Shown here one piece after another: positions 21,497 through 31,440 of a DNA stretch of 64,000 nt. The notes beneath the pieces were generated by a model. It made no database searches, had not been told where the DNA came from, and worked only from the letters and a program-made list of their open reading frames with translations. A program made the translations under genes and the position numbers. Every line of letters begins with the position of its first letter. The stretch's first letter is position 1. Where the stretch lies: the NCBI GenBank assembly GCA_030490835.1, contig CM059972.1, positions 37,241,452 to 37,305,451 of the forward strand. Reading direction: 5' to 3'. Origin of the DNA: Annona cherimola. Taxonomy: Eukaryota; Streptophyta; Magnoliopsida; Magnoliales; Annonaceae.

Positions 21497-24400
21497 ATGG
21501 ATAGCGGTTGCTCAAGGCATATGACCGGTGAAAGAAGTTTGTTTCACAAACTTAAGCCTTGTAATGATGGAATGGTTGCCTTTGGTAATAATGAAAAAGG
21601 TAAAATTAAAGGTAAAGGAAATATACATAGTATTTCAAATGCATGCATGGAAGATGTTTTGTTTGTTGAAGGACTCAAACACAATTTAATGAGCATTAGC
21701 CAATTATGTGATAAAGGATACAAAGTTGTGTTTGAATCATCTATATGTAATGTATTTGATGGAGAACATGTCATGTTTAGTGGTAAAAGACATGGAAATA
21801 TTTATTTGGTTTCACTTGATGAATTAGATGGTCAATGTCTAATGGCCATTGATAACGATCCATGGGTTTGGCACAAGAGGCTTGGACATATAAACATGGG
21901 CAACATAAAAACCCTATGGAAAAAGAGCTTGGTAGAAGGATTACCAAGATTGAAATATGACAAAGACAAGATTTGCAAGGCATGTCAATTATCAAAACAA
22001 CCCAAGATGCCTTTCTCTACCAAAAAGGAAATTTCCACCACTAAGCCACTTGAATTGCTACATATGGATCTATACGGACCATCTGACATTCTAACCATTG
22101 GTGGAAAGAAATATGTATTTGTCATAGTTGATGATTTTTCAAGATTCACTTGGATAATTCTCTTAGCTAGTAAAGATGAAGCCTTCTCTATGTTTGCAAC
22201 TTTTGTGAATTTGGTGCAAAATGAAAAACAGAGTACTATTGTGACCATAAGAAGCGATCATGGTGGCGAATTTGAAAACAAACGATTCATGGAATTTTGT
22301 AATGAAAAAGGAATTCACCACACATTTTCTGCACCAAGAACTCCACAACAAAATGGAGTAGTTGAAAGGAAAAATAGAACTATACAAAAGATGGCTAGAA
22401 CCATGCTAAATGAGAGCAATCTATCCAAAAAATTTTGGGGTGAAGCTGTGAGTACAGCTTGTCATGTTTTGAATCGTGTTACCATTCGAGCAATCTTGAA
22501 AAAGACTCCATATGAACTTTGGAAAGGAAGGAAACCAAATATATCTTATTTTCATGTTTTTGGATGTACATGTTATGTTTTAAACAATGGAAAAGTCAAC
22601 TTGGGAAAATTAGATGCCAAAAGTGATGAGGCTATATTCCTTGGTTATTCATCAAATAGCAAAGCATATAGAGTATTCAATAAACGAAATCAAGTTGTAG
22701 AAGAATCCATACATGTTGTATTTGATGAATTTAACCAAACTCCGAGAAAGGAGGATGAACTAAGTGATGCAGATGAGACGAAAGGCAAAGAACAACCAAA
22801 GGAACTCGAGCTCAAGCCAGAAAATCCAGAGGAGGAAGAGGTAAGTGAAGGTAATGAATCTTACAAACCTCCAACTGATTTAAAGTTTAAAAATGCCCAT
22901 CCAATTGAACAAGTTATTGGAAACATATATGAAGGAGTAAAAACTAGAAGATCAAAACAAAACGTTTATGGCCAATATGCGTTTGTATCGAAAATTGAAC
23001 CAAATACCATTGAACAAGCTCTTAATGATGAAAATTGGGTTATTTCAATGCAAGAAGAGCTAAATCAATTCGAAAGAAACAATGTATGGCATTTAGTTCC
23101 TAGACCAAACAATCATACAGTCATTGGTACAAAATGGGTATTTAGGAACAAATTAGACGAAAGCGGTCTTGTAATTAGAAACAAGGCAAGATTAGTAGCC
23201 AAAGGGTATTCCCAAGAAGAAGGAATTGATTTTGAAGAATCGTATGCACCCGTGGCTAGATTAGAAGCCATACGTATCTTATTAGCATTCGCCTCACATA
23301 TGAATTTCAAATTGTTCCAAATGGATGTGAAGAGTGCATTTTTGAATGGCTATTTGAATGAAGAAGTATATGTTGAACAACCTCCTGGTTTTGAAGATAA
23401 GGATCAATCAAAATATGTGTATAAATTGACCAAAGCACTATATGGATTAAAACAAGCTCCAAGAGCTTGGTATGAAAGGTTGAACAAATTCTTGATTGAT
23501 CATGAATTTCAAAGAGGGAAAGTAGACACTACTTTGTTCATCAAATATGAAAATAGCAATATTTTAATTGTACAAATTTATGTAGATGACATAATCTTCG
23601 GTGCTACTGACGAAAATCTATGCCAAGAATTTTCTAAGATTATGCAGAATGAATTCGAAATGAGCATGATGGGAGAATTAAATTTCTTCCTTGGACTACA
23701 AATCAAGCAACAAAGTGAAGGAATATTTCTGAACCAGTCCAAGTATGTCAAAGAGATGCTCAAGAAATTTGGAATGCAGAATAGCAAAGGGGCAAACACT
23801 CCAATGAGCTCTACAATCAAGATCGACACAGACGAAAACGGTAAAAGTATCGATCAAAAGCTCTATAGAAGCATGATTGGATCTTTGCTTTATTTAACTG
23901 CTTCTAGACCCGATATCTTATTCAGTGTTTGTATGTGCTCTAGATTTCAAGCATGTCCCAAAGAATCACATCTACTTGCTGTAAAAAGAATTTTTAAATA
24001 TTTGATGAAAACTACAAACCTTGGACTATGGTATCCAAAAGGGTCAACCTTTGATCTAATCGGCTATTCGGATGCAGACTTTGCCGGATATAAAGTAGAT
24101 AGAAAAAGTACCAGTGGAACTTGTCAATTTCTTGGACATATGCTAGTTTCATGGCATTCAAGAAAACAAACAAGTGTTGCACTATCTACTGCGGAAGCCG
24201 AATACATAGCCGCCGGTAGTTGTTGTGCCCAATTACTTTGGATGAAACAGCAATTAAAGGATTATGGTATTGATTATGTTGATATTCCTATTAGATGTGA
24301 TAATACAAGTGCAATTTGTTTGACTAAAAATCCTGTATTGCATTCTAGAACCAAACATATTGATGTGAGACATCATTTTATTCGTGAACATGTTGAAAAT

Positions 24401-24523
24401 CATGATGTGTGCTTAGAATATGTGAAAACAGAAGACCAAATTGCTGATATCTTTACCAAACCTCTAGCCAAAGATTCATTTTATAAAATTAGGAATGATA
24501 TGGGGATGATAGAGCTTAACTAG
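21497..24523 (+). CDS. pol: Sire-1 Pol polyprotein (PR-INT-RT-RNaseH), intact
   Basis: 1008 aa from the listed ATG, which is inside the protease motif; the true N-terminus is upstream in the open frame from 21419. Protease DSG at residues 2-4. Integrase zinc site H126-H131-C160-C163; DDE triad D191, D254, E290. Reverse transcriptase with D610 and YVDD at 695-698, plus [14 protein letters not shown] at 649-662. RNase H with D859/D861, E900 and D935. Domain order is that of Ty1/copia. It would be cleaved by its own protease, then copies the RNA and inserts the cDNA. All catalytic residues are present. RNase H ends near the C-terminus ([20 protein letters not shown]). Confidence 0.95.
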   Translation: MDSGCSRHMTGERSLFHKLKPCNDGMVAFGNNEKGKIKGKGNIHSISNACMEDVLFVEGLKHNLMSISQLCDKGYKVVFESSICNVFDGEHVMFSGKRHGNIYLVSLDELDGQCLMAIDNDPWVWHKRLGHINMGNIKTLWKKSLVEGLPRLKYDKDKICKACQLSKQPKMPFSTKKEISTTKPLELLHMDLYGPSDILTIGGKKYVFVIVDDFSRFTWIILLASKDEAFSMFATFVNLVQNEKQSTIVTIRSDHGGEFENKRFMEFCNEKGIHHTFSAPRTPQQNGVVERKNRTIQKMARTMLNESNLSKKFWGEAVSTACHVLNRVTIRAILKKTPYELWKGRKPNISYFHVFGCTCYVLNNGKVNLGKLDAKSDEAIFLGYSSNSKAYRVFNKRNQVVEESIHVVFDEFNQTPRKEDELSDADETKGKEQPKELELKPENPEEEEVSEGNESYKPPTDLKFKNAHPIEQVIGNIYEGVKTRRSKQNVYGQYAFVSKIEPNTIEQALNDENWVISMQEELNQFERNNVWHLVPRPNNHTVIGTKWVFRNKLDESGLVIRNKARLVAKGYSQEEGIDFEESYAPVARLEAIRILLAFASHMNFKLFQMDVKSAFLNGYLNEEVYVEQPPGFEDKDQSKYVYKLTKALYGLKQAPRAWYERLNKFLIDHEFQRGKVDTTLFIKYENSNILIVQIYVDDIIFGATDENLCQEFSKIMQNEFEMSMMGELNFFLGLQIKQQSEGIFLNQSKYVKEMLKKFGMQNSKGANTPMSSTIKIDTDENGKSIDQKLYRSMIGSLLYLTASRPDILFSVCMCSRFQACPKESHLLAVKRIFKYLMKTTNLGLWYPKGSTFDLIGYSDADFAGYKVDRKSTSGTCQFLGHMLVSWHSRKQTSVALSTAEAEYIAAGSCCAQLLWMKQQLKDYGIDYVDIPIRCDNTSAICLTKNPVLHSRTKHIDVRHHFIREHVENHDVCLEYVKTEDQIADIFTKPLAKDSFYKIRNDMGMIELN

Positions 24524-24979
24524 GAAAAATTCATAAGAAAATTAAATTGGAAAATGTCAAGTCGATGAGTCAAGTCGACTCCAGGGACGCCAGGTCGACT
24601 CCGCTTTAGAAACGAAGTCGACTCCGCTAGGGTCGAAGTCGACTCCGCCTCCAGGCGAAGTCGACTCCAGAAGGACCGAAGTCGACTTCGCCTAGGGCAA
24701 GTCGACTCCGCGCGCGACGTTTCGCATTCGGCCGACTTCTCTTCTTATTTCTTCTTTCCTCTCTTCTTTCTTCCTCATTTTTCCGGCCTCCCTGTTTTCT
24801 TTTTCTCCTCCGGCGACTGCAACTCTTGTTCTTCCGTCTTTCCTCTCCAATCTTCCGGCATTTTTCCTCCTTCTTCATCTCCGGCAAATCCCTTTCTCTC
24901 TCAAGTTTTCTTCTCCATTTTCTCTACTCCTCTCAATTTTCCTCTCTCACAGATTCCAAACTCCAAAACTCCCATCTCA
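24524..24979 (+). promoter_or_regulatory. Intergenic leader of the third ORF: palindrome array, pyrimidine tract, acceptor-like site
   Basis: 456 bp between pol and the third ORF. Positions 24557-24718 hold seven GTCGACT cores like those in the LTR U3. Positions about 24727-24950 are strongly pyrimidine-rich. CCTCTCTCACAG ends at 24952, 28 bp before the ATG at 24980, and looks like a strong 3' splice site. The region could be a splice acceptor for a subgenomic mRNA, an internal promoter, or both. A minus-strand reading at 24627-24887 is low-complexity Arg/Lys and is not a gene. Confidence 0.55.
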
Positions 24980-26569
24980 ATGGCCCCGAGGAAAGCCGTC
25001 TCCAAACCGTCAAAAAGGCCTGTGCCTAGACCTCCCACATCTCACACTGAGGAAGAAATCCCTAGGAGAGCTAGGACACCTGCAAAACGGGTTCGAGAAG
25101 AACCCTCAACTTCTACGGGTAGAAGGGTTCGGTTCCAAACTTCTACTCACACATCGGAACAAGCTACAAGGTCGGAAAGCCAACCGCATGCCCAAGCTTC
25201 ACAGAGCACACACTCCGGAGCAAGCAGAAGGGGTACTGCGGCAACGGGCAAAACTCAAGTTTTGAAGATGCCCACTACATACTTCAGAACCGAAATCAAT
25301 CACGGCCGGTTCTACAAGAACTTCTATGAACGAAAGGTATTCATACCAAAAATCATAGATTTCAAATTTTTGAAAGATTATGGGTCCGACATAGAAGACC
25401 TATTGGATTTTCAAGGATGGACCAAATTACTCAAAGAGGATGACAAGGTCTATCCAGATCTTACCAGAATATTTTACTATGAATGGGATGAAGAAAATTT
25501 TGGCACACATGTCAAAGAAGTAGATATAGATTTTGGAATCGGGTTAAGTCCAAGCCAAACCAGAGCAATGAGTCATTTAGGACAGATACTTGGAGTCCCT
25601 TTCATCGAAGAGCCTTTTCCGGAAGATCTTACCATGGATCAGATATATAATCAGCTCACCCGGAGTAACAAGTATCACCCGGGGATCAAGTTTCTTCGAT
25701 ACATGGATTTGTCACCCAGACTTCGGGTATTAAGGCTTCTCATTGCTCATTGCATCTACCCCAAAGGTGGTGGTAGAAATCAGCTAAACCCACAAGAAGC
25801 TGGAATCTTATGGAAGGTAGCAAACAAAGTCAAAGTAAGTCTACCTAAATTATTTCTAGAAGCCTTGGCAAGTCGAAAGGATAATCCAAGGGGCGTCCTT
25901 CCTTACGGCACTTGGATCACAAAGATCCTTGAACATTTTGAAGTGGACATTGAAGGCGAGCCATTTGAAGTGCTCAAATCCACAAATGCAATCAACAAGG
26001 CACTAATTCAGAGGATGAAAATCAATGTACTTGAACTCCGACCCGATGCTCCAGAAGAAGAGCATCAAGAGGACCAAGCACAAGCTGAGGGGGAGCAACC
26101 TCCCGAAGCACCGGCTGCTCCAGAAGAGCCACCATCACCTCAATCCCACGGCTCCTACTCCCCACAAGGATCCGTTGCACGAGAACGGGTACCTCCAACC
26201 GCTTCTGAGGAGGTCACCCTAAGGGATCTCAAAGATGAAATCATTGCCATGAAGGCAGAAATGGGCTATCAAGAAAACCGGATGACAAGTCTTGTCACCG
26301 GTGTCCTTAATGCGATTGAAGATATGCATTCCCGACAAGATAGAATCGAGCGGGAAATGCGTAAAATCCGATATCATCTTGCATCAGGCCATCATAAGAA
26401 GAGACCAATGCCTGAACTCGATCCCTACGAGTCGGGTTCAGTTCATAGAGAGGCAACTCCCGATCACGCTTCTCTTGTTTACTCCTCGGCCCATCATTGT
26501 CCCATCAAACCTATTCCATATCCCATCTCTCAATTTCAATTTACCAAGTCTTTGGTACTTTTTGAATGA
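24980..26569 (+). CDS. Sire-1 third ORF (envelope-position protein), intact
   Basis: 529 aa. N-terminus (1-90) is basic and Ser/Thr/Pro-rich. Residues about 95-330 resemble the domain described in plant retroelements as a putative plant transposon protein (FYERKVFIPKIIDF, DLLDFQGWTKLLKE, a YWE-like YYEWDEENF, then an MDLSPRLRVLRLLIAHCIYP stretch). Residues 345-400 are acidic and Pro-rich. A predicted coiled coil follows at about 410-465 (DLKDEIIAMKAEM, EDMHSRQDRIEREMRKI). I see no signal peptide or membrane segment, so envelope here describes position, not proven function. Sireviruses of SIRE1 type often carry such an ORF. Start: first ATG after the acceptor-like AG at 24952, in Kozak-like CTCAATGGC. 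Function unknown. Confidence 0.8.
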   Translation: MAPRKAVSKPSKRPVPRPPTSHTEEEIPRRARTPAKRVREEPSTSTGRRVRFQTSTHTSEQATRSESQPHAQASQSTHSGASRRGTAATGKTQVLKMPTTYFRTEINHGRFYKNFYERKVFIPKIIDFKFLKDYGSDIEDLLDFQGWTKLLKEDDKVYPDLTRIFYYEWDEENFGTHVKEVDIDFGIGLSPSQTRAMSHLGQILGVPFIEEPFPEDLTMDQIYNQLTRSNKYHPGIKFLRYMDLSPRLRVLRLLIAHCIYPKGGGRNQLNPQEAGILWKVANKVKVSLPKLFLEALASRKDNPRGVLPYGTWITKILEHFEVDIEGEPFEVLKSTNAINKALIQRMKINVLELRPDAPEEEHQEDQAQAEGEQPPEAPAAPEEPPSPQSHGSYSPQGSVARERVPPTASEEVTLRDLKDEIIAMKAEMGYQENRMTSLVTGVLNAIEDMHSRQDRIEREMRKIRYHLASGHHKKRPMPELDPYESGSVHREATPDHASLVYSSAHHCPIKPIPYPISQFQFTKSLVLFE

Positions 26570-26987
26570 TTGACAAAAAGGGGGAGAAAGATAGGTTAGA
26601 TTTGAGTGTTTTTTTTGGGTTGGGTAGTTTGTATCTAGGATAGTTTCATTTATGCTTCATTGTATTCTGTAATGAAACTTCATATATATGAAATGATGTT
26701 TGGTTTATTTGATATGATAACTGGTTTATGATTGATATGATTGATATATTTGATAAGTGATTGCAATTTCTATAAATACAAAGTATTCTTAATGATTAAT
26801 ACTCAATATATGGCTTGAAAGGTATTCAAGCATATTCTATGCCAAAATGACTAATGTTCTGAAAAAGTTCTCAACTCTAAATTATATGTTCAAGGAATAT
26901 ACTCTGTTTTCTCAAATAAACATGCTTGAATTTTTGAAAGGTATCAACTCAAAATGAAGTTTTGTCAATCATCAAAAAGGGGGAGAT
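26570..26987 (+). other. Sire-1 3' non-coding region with two polypurine tracts
   Basis: ACAAAAAGGGGGAGAAAG lies at 26573-26590, straight after the third ORF. A second tract, AAAAAGGGGGAGAT (26974-26987), abuts the 3' LTR and is the plus-strand primer site. The roughly 380 bp between them are AT-rich with no ORF. Multiple PPTs are a known Sirevirus trait. Confidence 0.8.
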
Positions 26988-28495
26988 TGTTGGAAACAAT
27001 GTTCAAAATAAAACAAATTGGCCAAGGATTGAGTTTTGATGATTAACAAGAACTAGTTTGAGTATATATATATGACTAATATGTTTGCCAAGTGTTTAAG
27101 GAAAGCAGAGAAGTCAAGTCGATCTTCGAGTCGACTTGAACTTCGACTTGGGAGTGAAGTCGATAGTGAAGTCGACTCCACTAACGACTTCAAACAAGCC
27201 AAAACTGGACAAAGTTGAAAATGGAATTCTGACGAGTGAAGTCGCAAGCCAAGTCGACTCCACATGCGACTTGGGTAGTCAAGTCGCATACGAAGTCGAC
27301 TCCAGCATCGACTTCGAAGTACACAAAAATGTCCAGCGTTGAAATCTGGCTCCCGAAGATGCGAAGTCGCAGACGAAGTCGACTCCAAGTGCGACTTGGG
27401 CGAAGTCGCAAACCAGGTCGACTCCAACTTCGACTTGAGAAGTTTTGAAGTCCAAGATGAAGATTCAAGCATATCCAAGACATCCATTTGAAGTTTCTCA
27501 CATACAAATGAGCTTTAAAGACTATTCTTAAAGTGACTTAAGATCAAAGCAAGAATCCAAGTTCAAGTTCAAATCAAGTCTATCAAGCTCAAAGCAAATC
27601 TTCAAGCTAGCTTCCAAATGGAGTAAAAACCAAGTCGCAGGCCAAGTCGACTCCATGTACGACTTGGAAACCAAGTCGCAGGCCAAGTCGACTTCATCTT
27701 CGACTTGGAGTATAACGGTCAAATTTTTCACCGTTGGAGTTCATTTATTGCACGCCAACTACTTCTACAACGTTCATATTTTCCTCAATCTATAAAAGGA
27801 CATTCAAATGAACGTGAGAAGAAAAGAGACACCACTCAAAAGATCAAAGAAAGAAAAGAAGTGCAAGAAAGACTTTCAAATACCTTTTCTCCATATTTGA
27901 GTGTTTCAAAGGAAGAAAGAGCTTCAAACTGCAAGTTGCTTCAACAATCATCATTCAAGCTATTTCTGATTTCTTCCTCGAGCTCAAAACTGCCTACACA
28001 AATCTGTAAAGTGTAGTTTTTATTCATTTCTTTATTTGGTTGTATAAATCTTGATTTAGCTTGGGTAGCTAAGATCAAGTGTATGCAAAGTAGGGTGTGA
28101 TTGGAGTGAGACTCATCACCTACTTGTGCAAGTGATTGTATATGCCCCCTAGAGCTTTGAATCTAGAAGAGAGCAAGTGGCTCTAGTTGTGTATGCCCCC
28201 TAGAGCTTTGAATCTAGAAGAGAGCGGTGACTCTAAGTGTATTCTTGGAATACATAGTGGAACCCAAGTCACAACGGAGTGTGAGCTTGGAAGAGTGGAG
28301 TAGGGAAGGTTTGCCCGAACCACTATAAATCTTGTGTTCTACTTATTTTACTGCTTTATCTTATTTGCTCTCCATTCGCTTAAAAAGGGGATTAACTTTT
28401 TAAAGGGGTTAAGATTTTTAAGTTTACCAAAGAAATTTTAAAGAACCCAATTCACCCCTCCCCTCTTGGGTTTAGCCATCAACTCGGGACCAACA
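26988..28495 (+). repeat. 3' LTR of Sire-1
   Basis: 1508 bp, same length and ends as the 5' LTR, with the palindrome array at 27111-27443 and 27630-27708 and a TATA box at 27791-27798. The one difference seen is C at 27729. The TSD ACAAA follows at 28496-28500. Confidence 0.95.
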
Positions 28496-28500
28496 ACAAA

Positions 28501-28874
28501 GGTATGTAATCCTTTGTATATAGAAGTATGAATGAATGCCCTAATGGGATATAATGAAAAAGGACATAGATTGTATGGAATTATGAAGTCATGAATAATA
28601 TAAGAAATTGATGATTTATGATTATATGGATGAGTCCATTATGAATGATGATGAGTATATAATTATATGATGAAAGAAAAAGAAAGAAAAAAATTTGGAC
28701 AAGTTCTAATTAATAACCTGCCGCAAGATCAGGGCAACAATCCTGAGTTTCGACTCATGTTTTATTTTTCAACCTTAAACAGGTGCAGGGAAAGCCAAGT
28801 GATGAAAAAGATCAGGTTGATTTTCCTGTAAGTGATATGATGAATGAATGAAAGAAGCATAGTTACAAAGGTAT
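28501..28874 (+). repeat. X LTR copy b, tail with internal tandem-duplication joint
   Basis: 28501-28743 continues X LTR from 18079 towards its 3' end (GATCAGGGCAACAATCC). At TGAGT (28744-28748) it switches back to sequence found at 17954 (TGAGTTTCGACTCATG) and repeats the run to GTTACAAAGGTAT, where Gypsy A enters. This is a tandem duplication of about 370 bp inside one LTR, with TGAGT at the joint. Unit 1: 17954-18079 plus 28501-28743. Unit 2: 28744-28874 plus 38534-38551 plus 40321-about 40543. Confidence 0.75.
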
Positions 28875-31398
28875 TGTGGTATCCCGAACCAAGGTGCTTA
28901 GAAGCCTTACTCCGGGATCATTTTGATTGGTAAACGTGTCTCAGAATTGTTGTCCTGATCACACGGCAAGATTTATATATATATATATATAACATCAATA
29001 TATGAAAAATTTCCATCCTTCATCCAACATGAAATATATTTTACATATCACAGTTATGATAAAAAAACTATTCCATAAACATTTCCATGTAAACAAAAAT
29101 ATTCATTTCCATCTCAAAATTATCATCATTGTCTTTACATAAAATTTACATATACAACATTCATATCAAAAACTACATATCATTTGGCATGCTGCCTTCA
29201 TCATCATTTCCTGTCTGTTGTTGAAAAAGCATGGGTGAGTAATAATACTCAGTAAGCAAGCCATACATAATTTTTCAATCATTTTCATGCATTTCATAAA
29301 ATGCAAATGCAATGCATACATAGCATTCATGACATTCCTTTGGATGCGACGCTAGCTAGGCGCCCATCCCATACATGCTCCCATCTCAGGGAGGTCATCG
29401 CCGGCCTGGGCCTATATAAGCGACTCAGCAATAGTAAGGGGGACATCCGGTCCGCTTACTACCTCTACTAAGGCATATTCCTTGTGCACATGCTTATTTA
29501 CATACACATGTCGGCATGATATTTGCAAATCATAAACAATTTCATAAAAAGCATTTAATAAACAATTTAACAAACGAACTTCAGTTTATGTAAAGCAGTT
29601 ATAGGTATGGCCGTCCTTAAATAAACTTCATAAAGCAATTCATAAACAATTTCAAACATTTTGGAAATAATTTGCAAAACATATAACTTGTTTACCTTGT
29701 CAGTTGGTGTCCTCGACTTTTTCTTATCCTTTTCCTATTCAAGAAAAAATGATATTTTCATTTCTTCTTTTCAAGCTGCTTCTCATGCATGCTCTATAAT
29801 ATTTGGGCATTATTTCTTTATATGGATATTTTTATCCATAGGTTCCTCAAAAATTCCATCCTTATATTGTAATTTACTATAACAAATCACTGTAGTAAAC
29901 ATGAGTAGTAAATTACTGTAGCAGTTACTGTTCATCCTAGGTTACTATTCACAGAGATGTGGTCACTGTTCATGGGTTTCAAAAATTGATACTTTTTTGA
30001 AAAATAAAAAATACCATGTCATAGCTTATGCCTAGTATATCATAGGAAATTGAATACATTTTGAATTTATAATCATTTACTTGACGAAAAAAATCATTTT
30101 CTCCATATACTAAAAATCAACATAAATTCACTTAAGCATAATCCTTAATTCTAAAAATCTTGAAATTAATATATCATCATTACAACATCATTTTTATCAT
30201 AATCATACATCCCAAATCATTATTTATCAATTTTGGAGCATTATTTTTCACATATTATATGCTATCTTCCCGAATACCCTATCTTTGCTCCAAATTTTTG
30301 ATATTTTGGCATAATTCCATTTAAGCATGATATCTATACTTATTTTCTCATGATTAGACATTATCTAAGCATTATTTTACCCTACTTAACATTCAAAATT
30401 TTTTTTGGTAGAAATTACTTACCCGAAGTGGAGATACGCCTATTTTTCTCACACTTTCTCTCTCTAACTTACTCCTTTCTTTCCTTGGACGTGTGGGATG
30501 GTTTGTGAGCTTGGAATGGCTCAAGTGGAGCTGGGATTTGATGGCCTTGGATGTTCTCCTGCTGCCCTATTTATAGGGTTGGATTTTCAAGAATTTGGAA
30601 TTTACCCCCTAGCTTTGAGGTATTTAATTATAAATTGGTATTTCTTTTTAATTTTGAAAAATGCCTTGAGCCAAGAGAAGCCACCCTTGGCCTGCTCCAT
30701 CCCCCCTATGCAGCCCTATTTTTCTTAATTTTTTTATTTTTAAAATTAATTAAATTAGGCTAAATAAATCCTTGCCGTTGGTTGATGATGATGATGATCA
30801 TGGACCGTTGATTTTGGTCAAGATCTCACCCACCCCCTGCTGCAGCTTCTGTTTTAATTAATTTCTTTATTTTTTATTTATTTATTTTAATAAAAAGTCA
30901 AATGCACATTAATGGAAAAGTTAATTCAGTTTTTTTATCTTTATTTGATGCTTCATCTTGACCTTTGATTTATGATTTTCATCACATCTTAACCCATTCA
31001 TCATGTTCATCATGAATTTTTAACCATCCATAAAAATTTTTATCGAATTCCGACGCCCGGATTGCAATTTTGAATTTTTTTCAATTTTTCCACTAAAATC
31101 CAAATTTAGATTAAAATATCCAAAAGAATTCCTATTTTGTCCTGTAGTGATTAAATCTCTATTTTGTCTTTTTGTGATTAAGTTAATCCAAGTGATTAAT
31201 TCTTAATCACGTGTCTTAATCCTCGGTTACTATTCACGTTAATTATTTACATGGGTCAAATTCTTAATTACATTATTTTAACCTCCAATACACATATTCA
31301 CAAATATAATTCATGAATTTTCATTTATCATAAAAAAAATTACAAAAGAATCTAGGGTTACAATATCGAAATGACGTGTATATGGTCGAGGATTCACA
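28875..31398 (-). repeat. 3' LTR of Gypsy A
   Basis: 2524 bp. Left edge TGTGGTATCCC (LTR end), right edge GATTCACA (LTR start). TATA on the minus strand CTATAAATAG (30567-30576). Microexon-like segment at 29696-29734. GTTACTGTTCA-type repeats at about 29890-29980. No gene is seen; the ORFs at 29661-29882 and 30498-30763 are chance. Confidence 0.9.
30567..30576 (-). promoter_or_regulatory. TATA box of Gypsy A 3' LTR
   Basis: The minus strand reads CTATAAATAG. The same box occurs in the other A/B LTRs (about 37907 and 45741). Confidence 0.65.
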
Positions 31399-31440
31399 AT
31401 CCTCCCCCCTTACAATAGGTTTCGTCCCGAAACCTATCTT
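31399..31440 (-). other. Gypsy A polypurine tract and adjacent hairpin
   Basis: The minus strand reads AAGGGGGGAGGAT directly before the 3' LTR. Just upstream is an inverted repeat, ATAGGTTTCG-GGA-CGAAACCTAT (31415-31437, about 10-bp stem). The GGTTTCGGGACGAAACC core recurs before the PPT of the X interior (41224-41240) and, mutated, in Gypsy B. Such a GGACGAAA block is typical of Tekay elements. Confidence 0.8.

Larger units (their letters stand above)
18080..28495 (+). mobile_element. Sire-1: complete Sirevirus with three intact ORFs
   Basis: A 10,416-bp Ty1/copia element of Sirevirus type flanked by TSD ACAAA (18075-18079 and 28496-28500). Order: 5' LTR, tRNA-iMet PBS, gag, pol, palindrome array and pyrimidine-rich leader, third ORF in the envelope position, PPT, 3' LTR. 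Assignment rests on the pol order protease-integrase-RT-RNaseH, Sirevirus-like RT/RNaseH motifs ([23 protein letters not shown]), two CCHC knuckles in Gag and an extra ORF after pol. The LTRs have equal length and one visible difference, so insertion was recent. It lies in X LTR copy b. Confidence 0.95.

Noticed and set aside
24627..24887. Minus-strand Arg/Lys/Glu-rich ORF upstream of the third ORF
   Set aside because: Low-complexity complement of the pyrimidine-rich leader. No motif.
28970..28995. TA-rich microsatellite and GATGAT runs (30783-30800, 38123-38140, 45955-45975)
   Set aside because: Short simple repeats inside gypsy LTRs, common by chance in AT-rich DNA.
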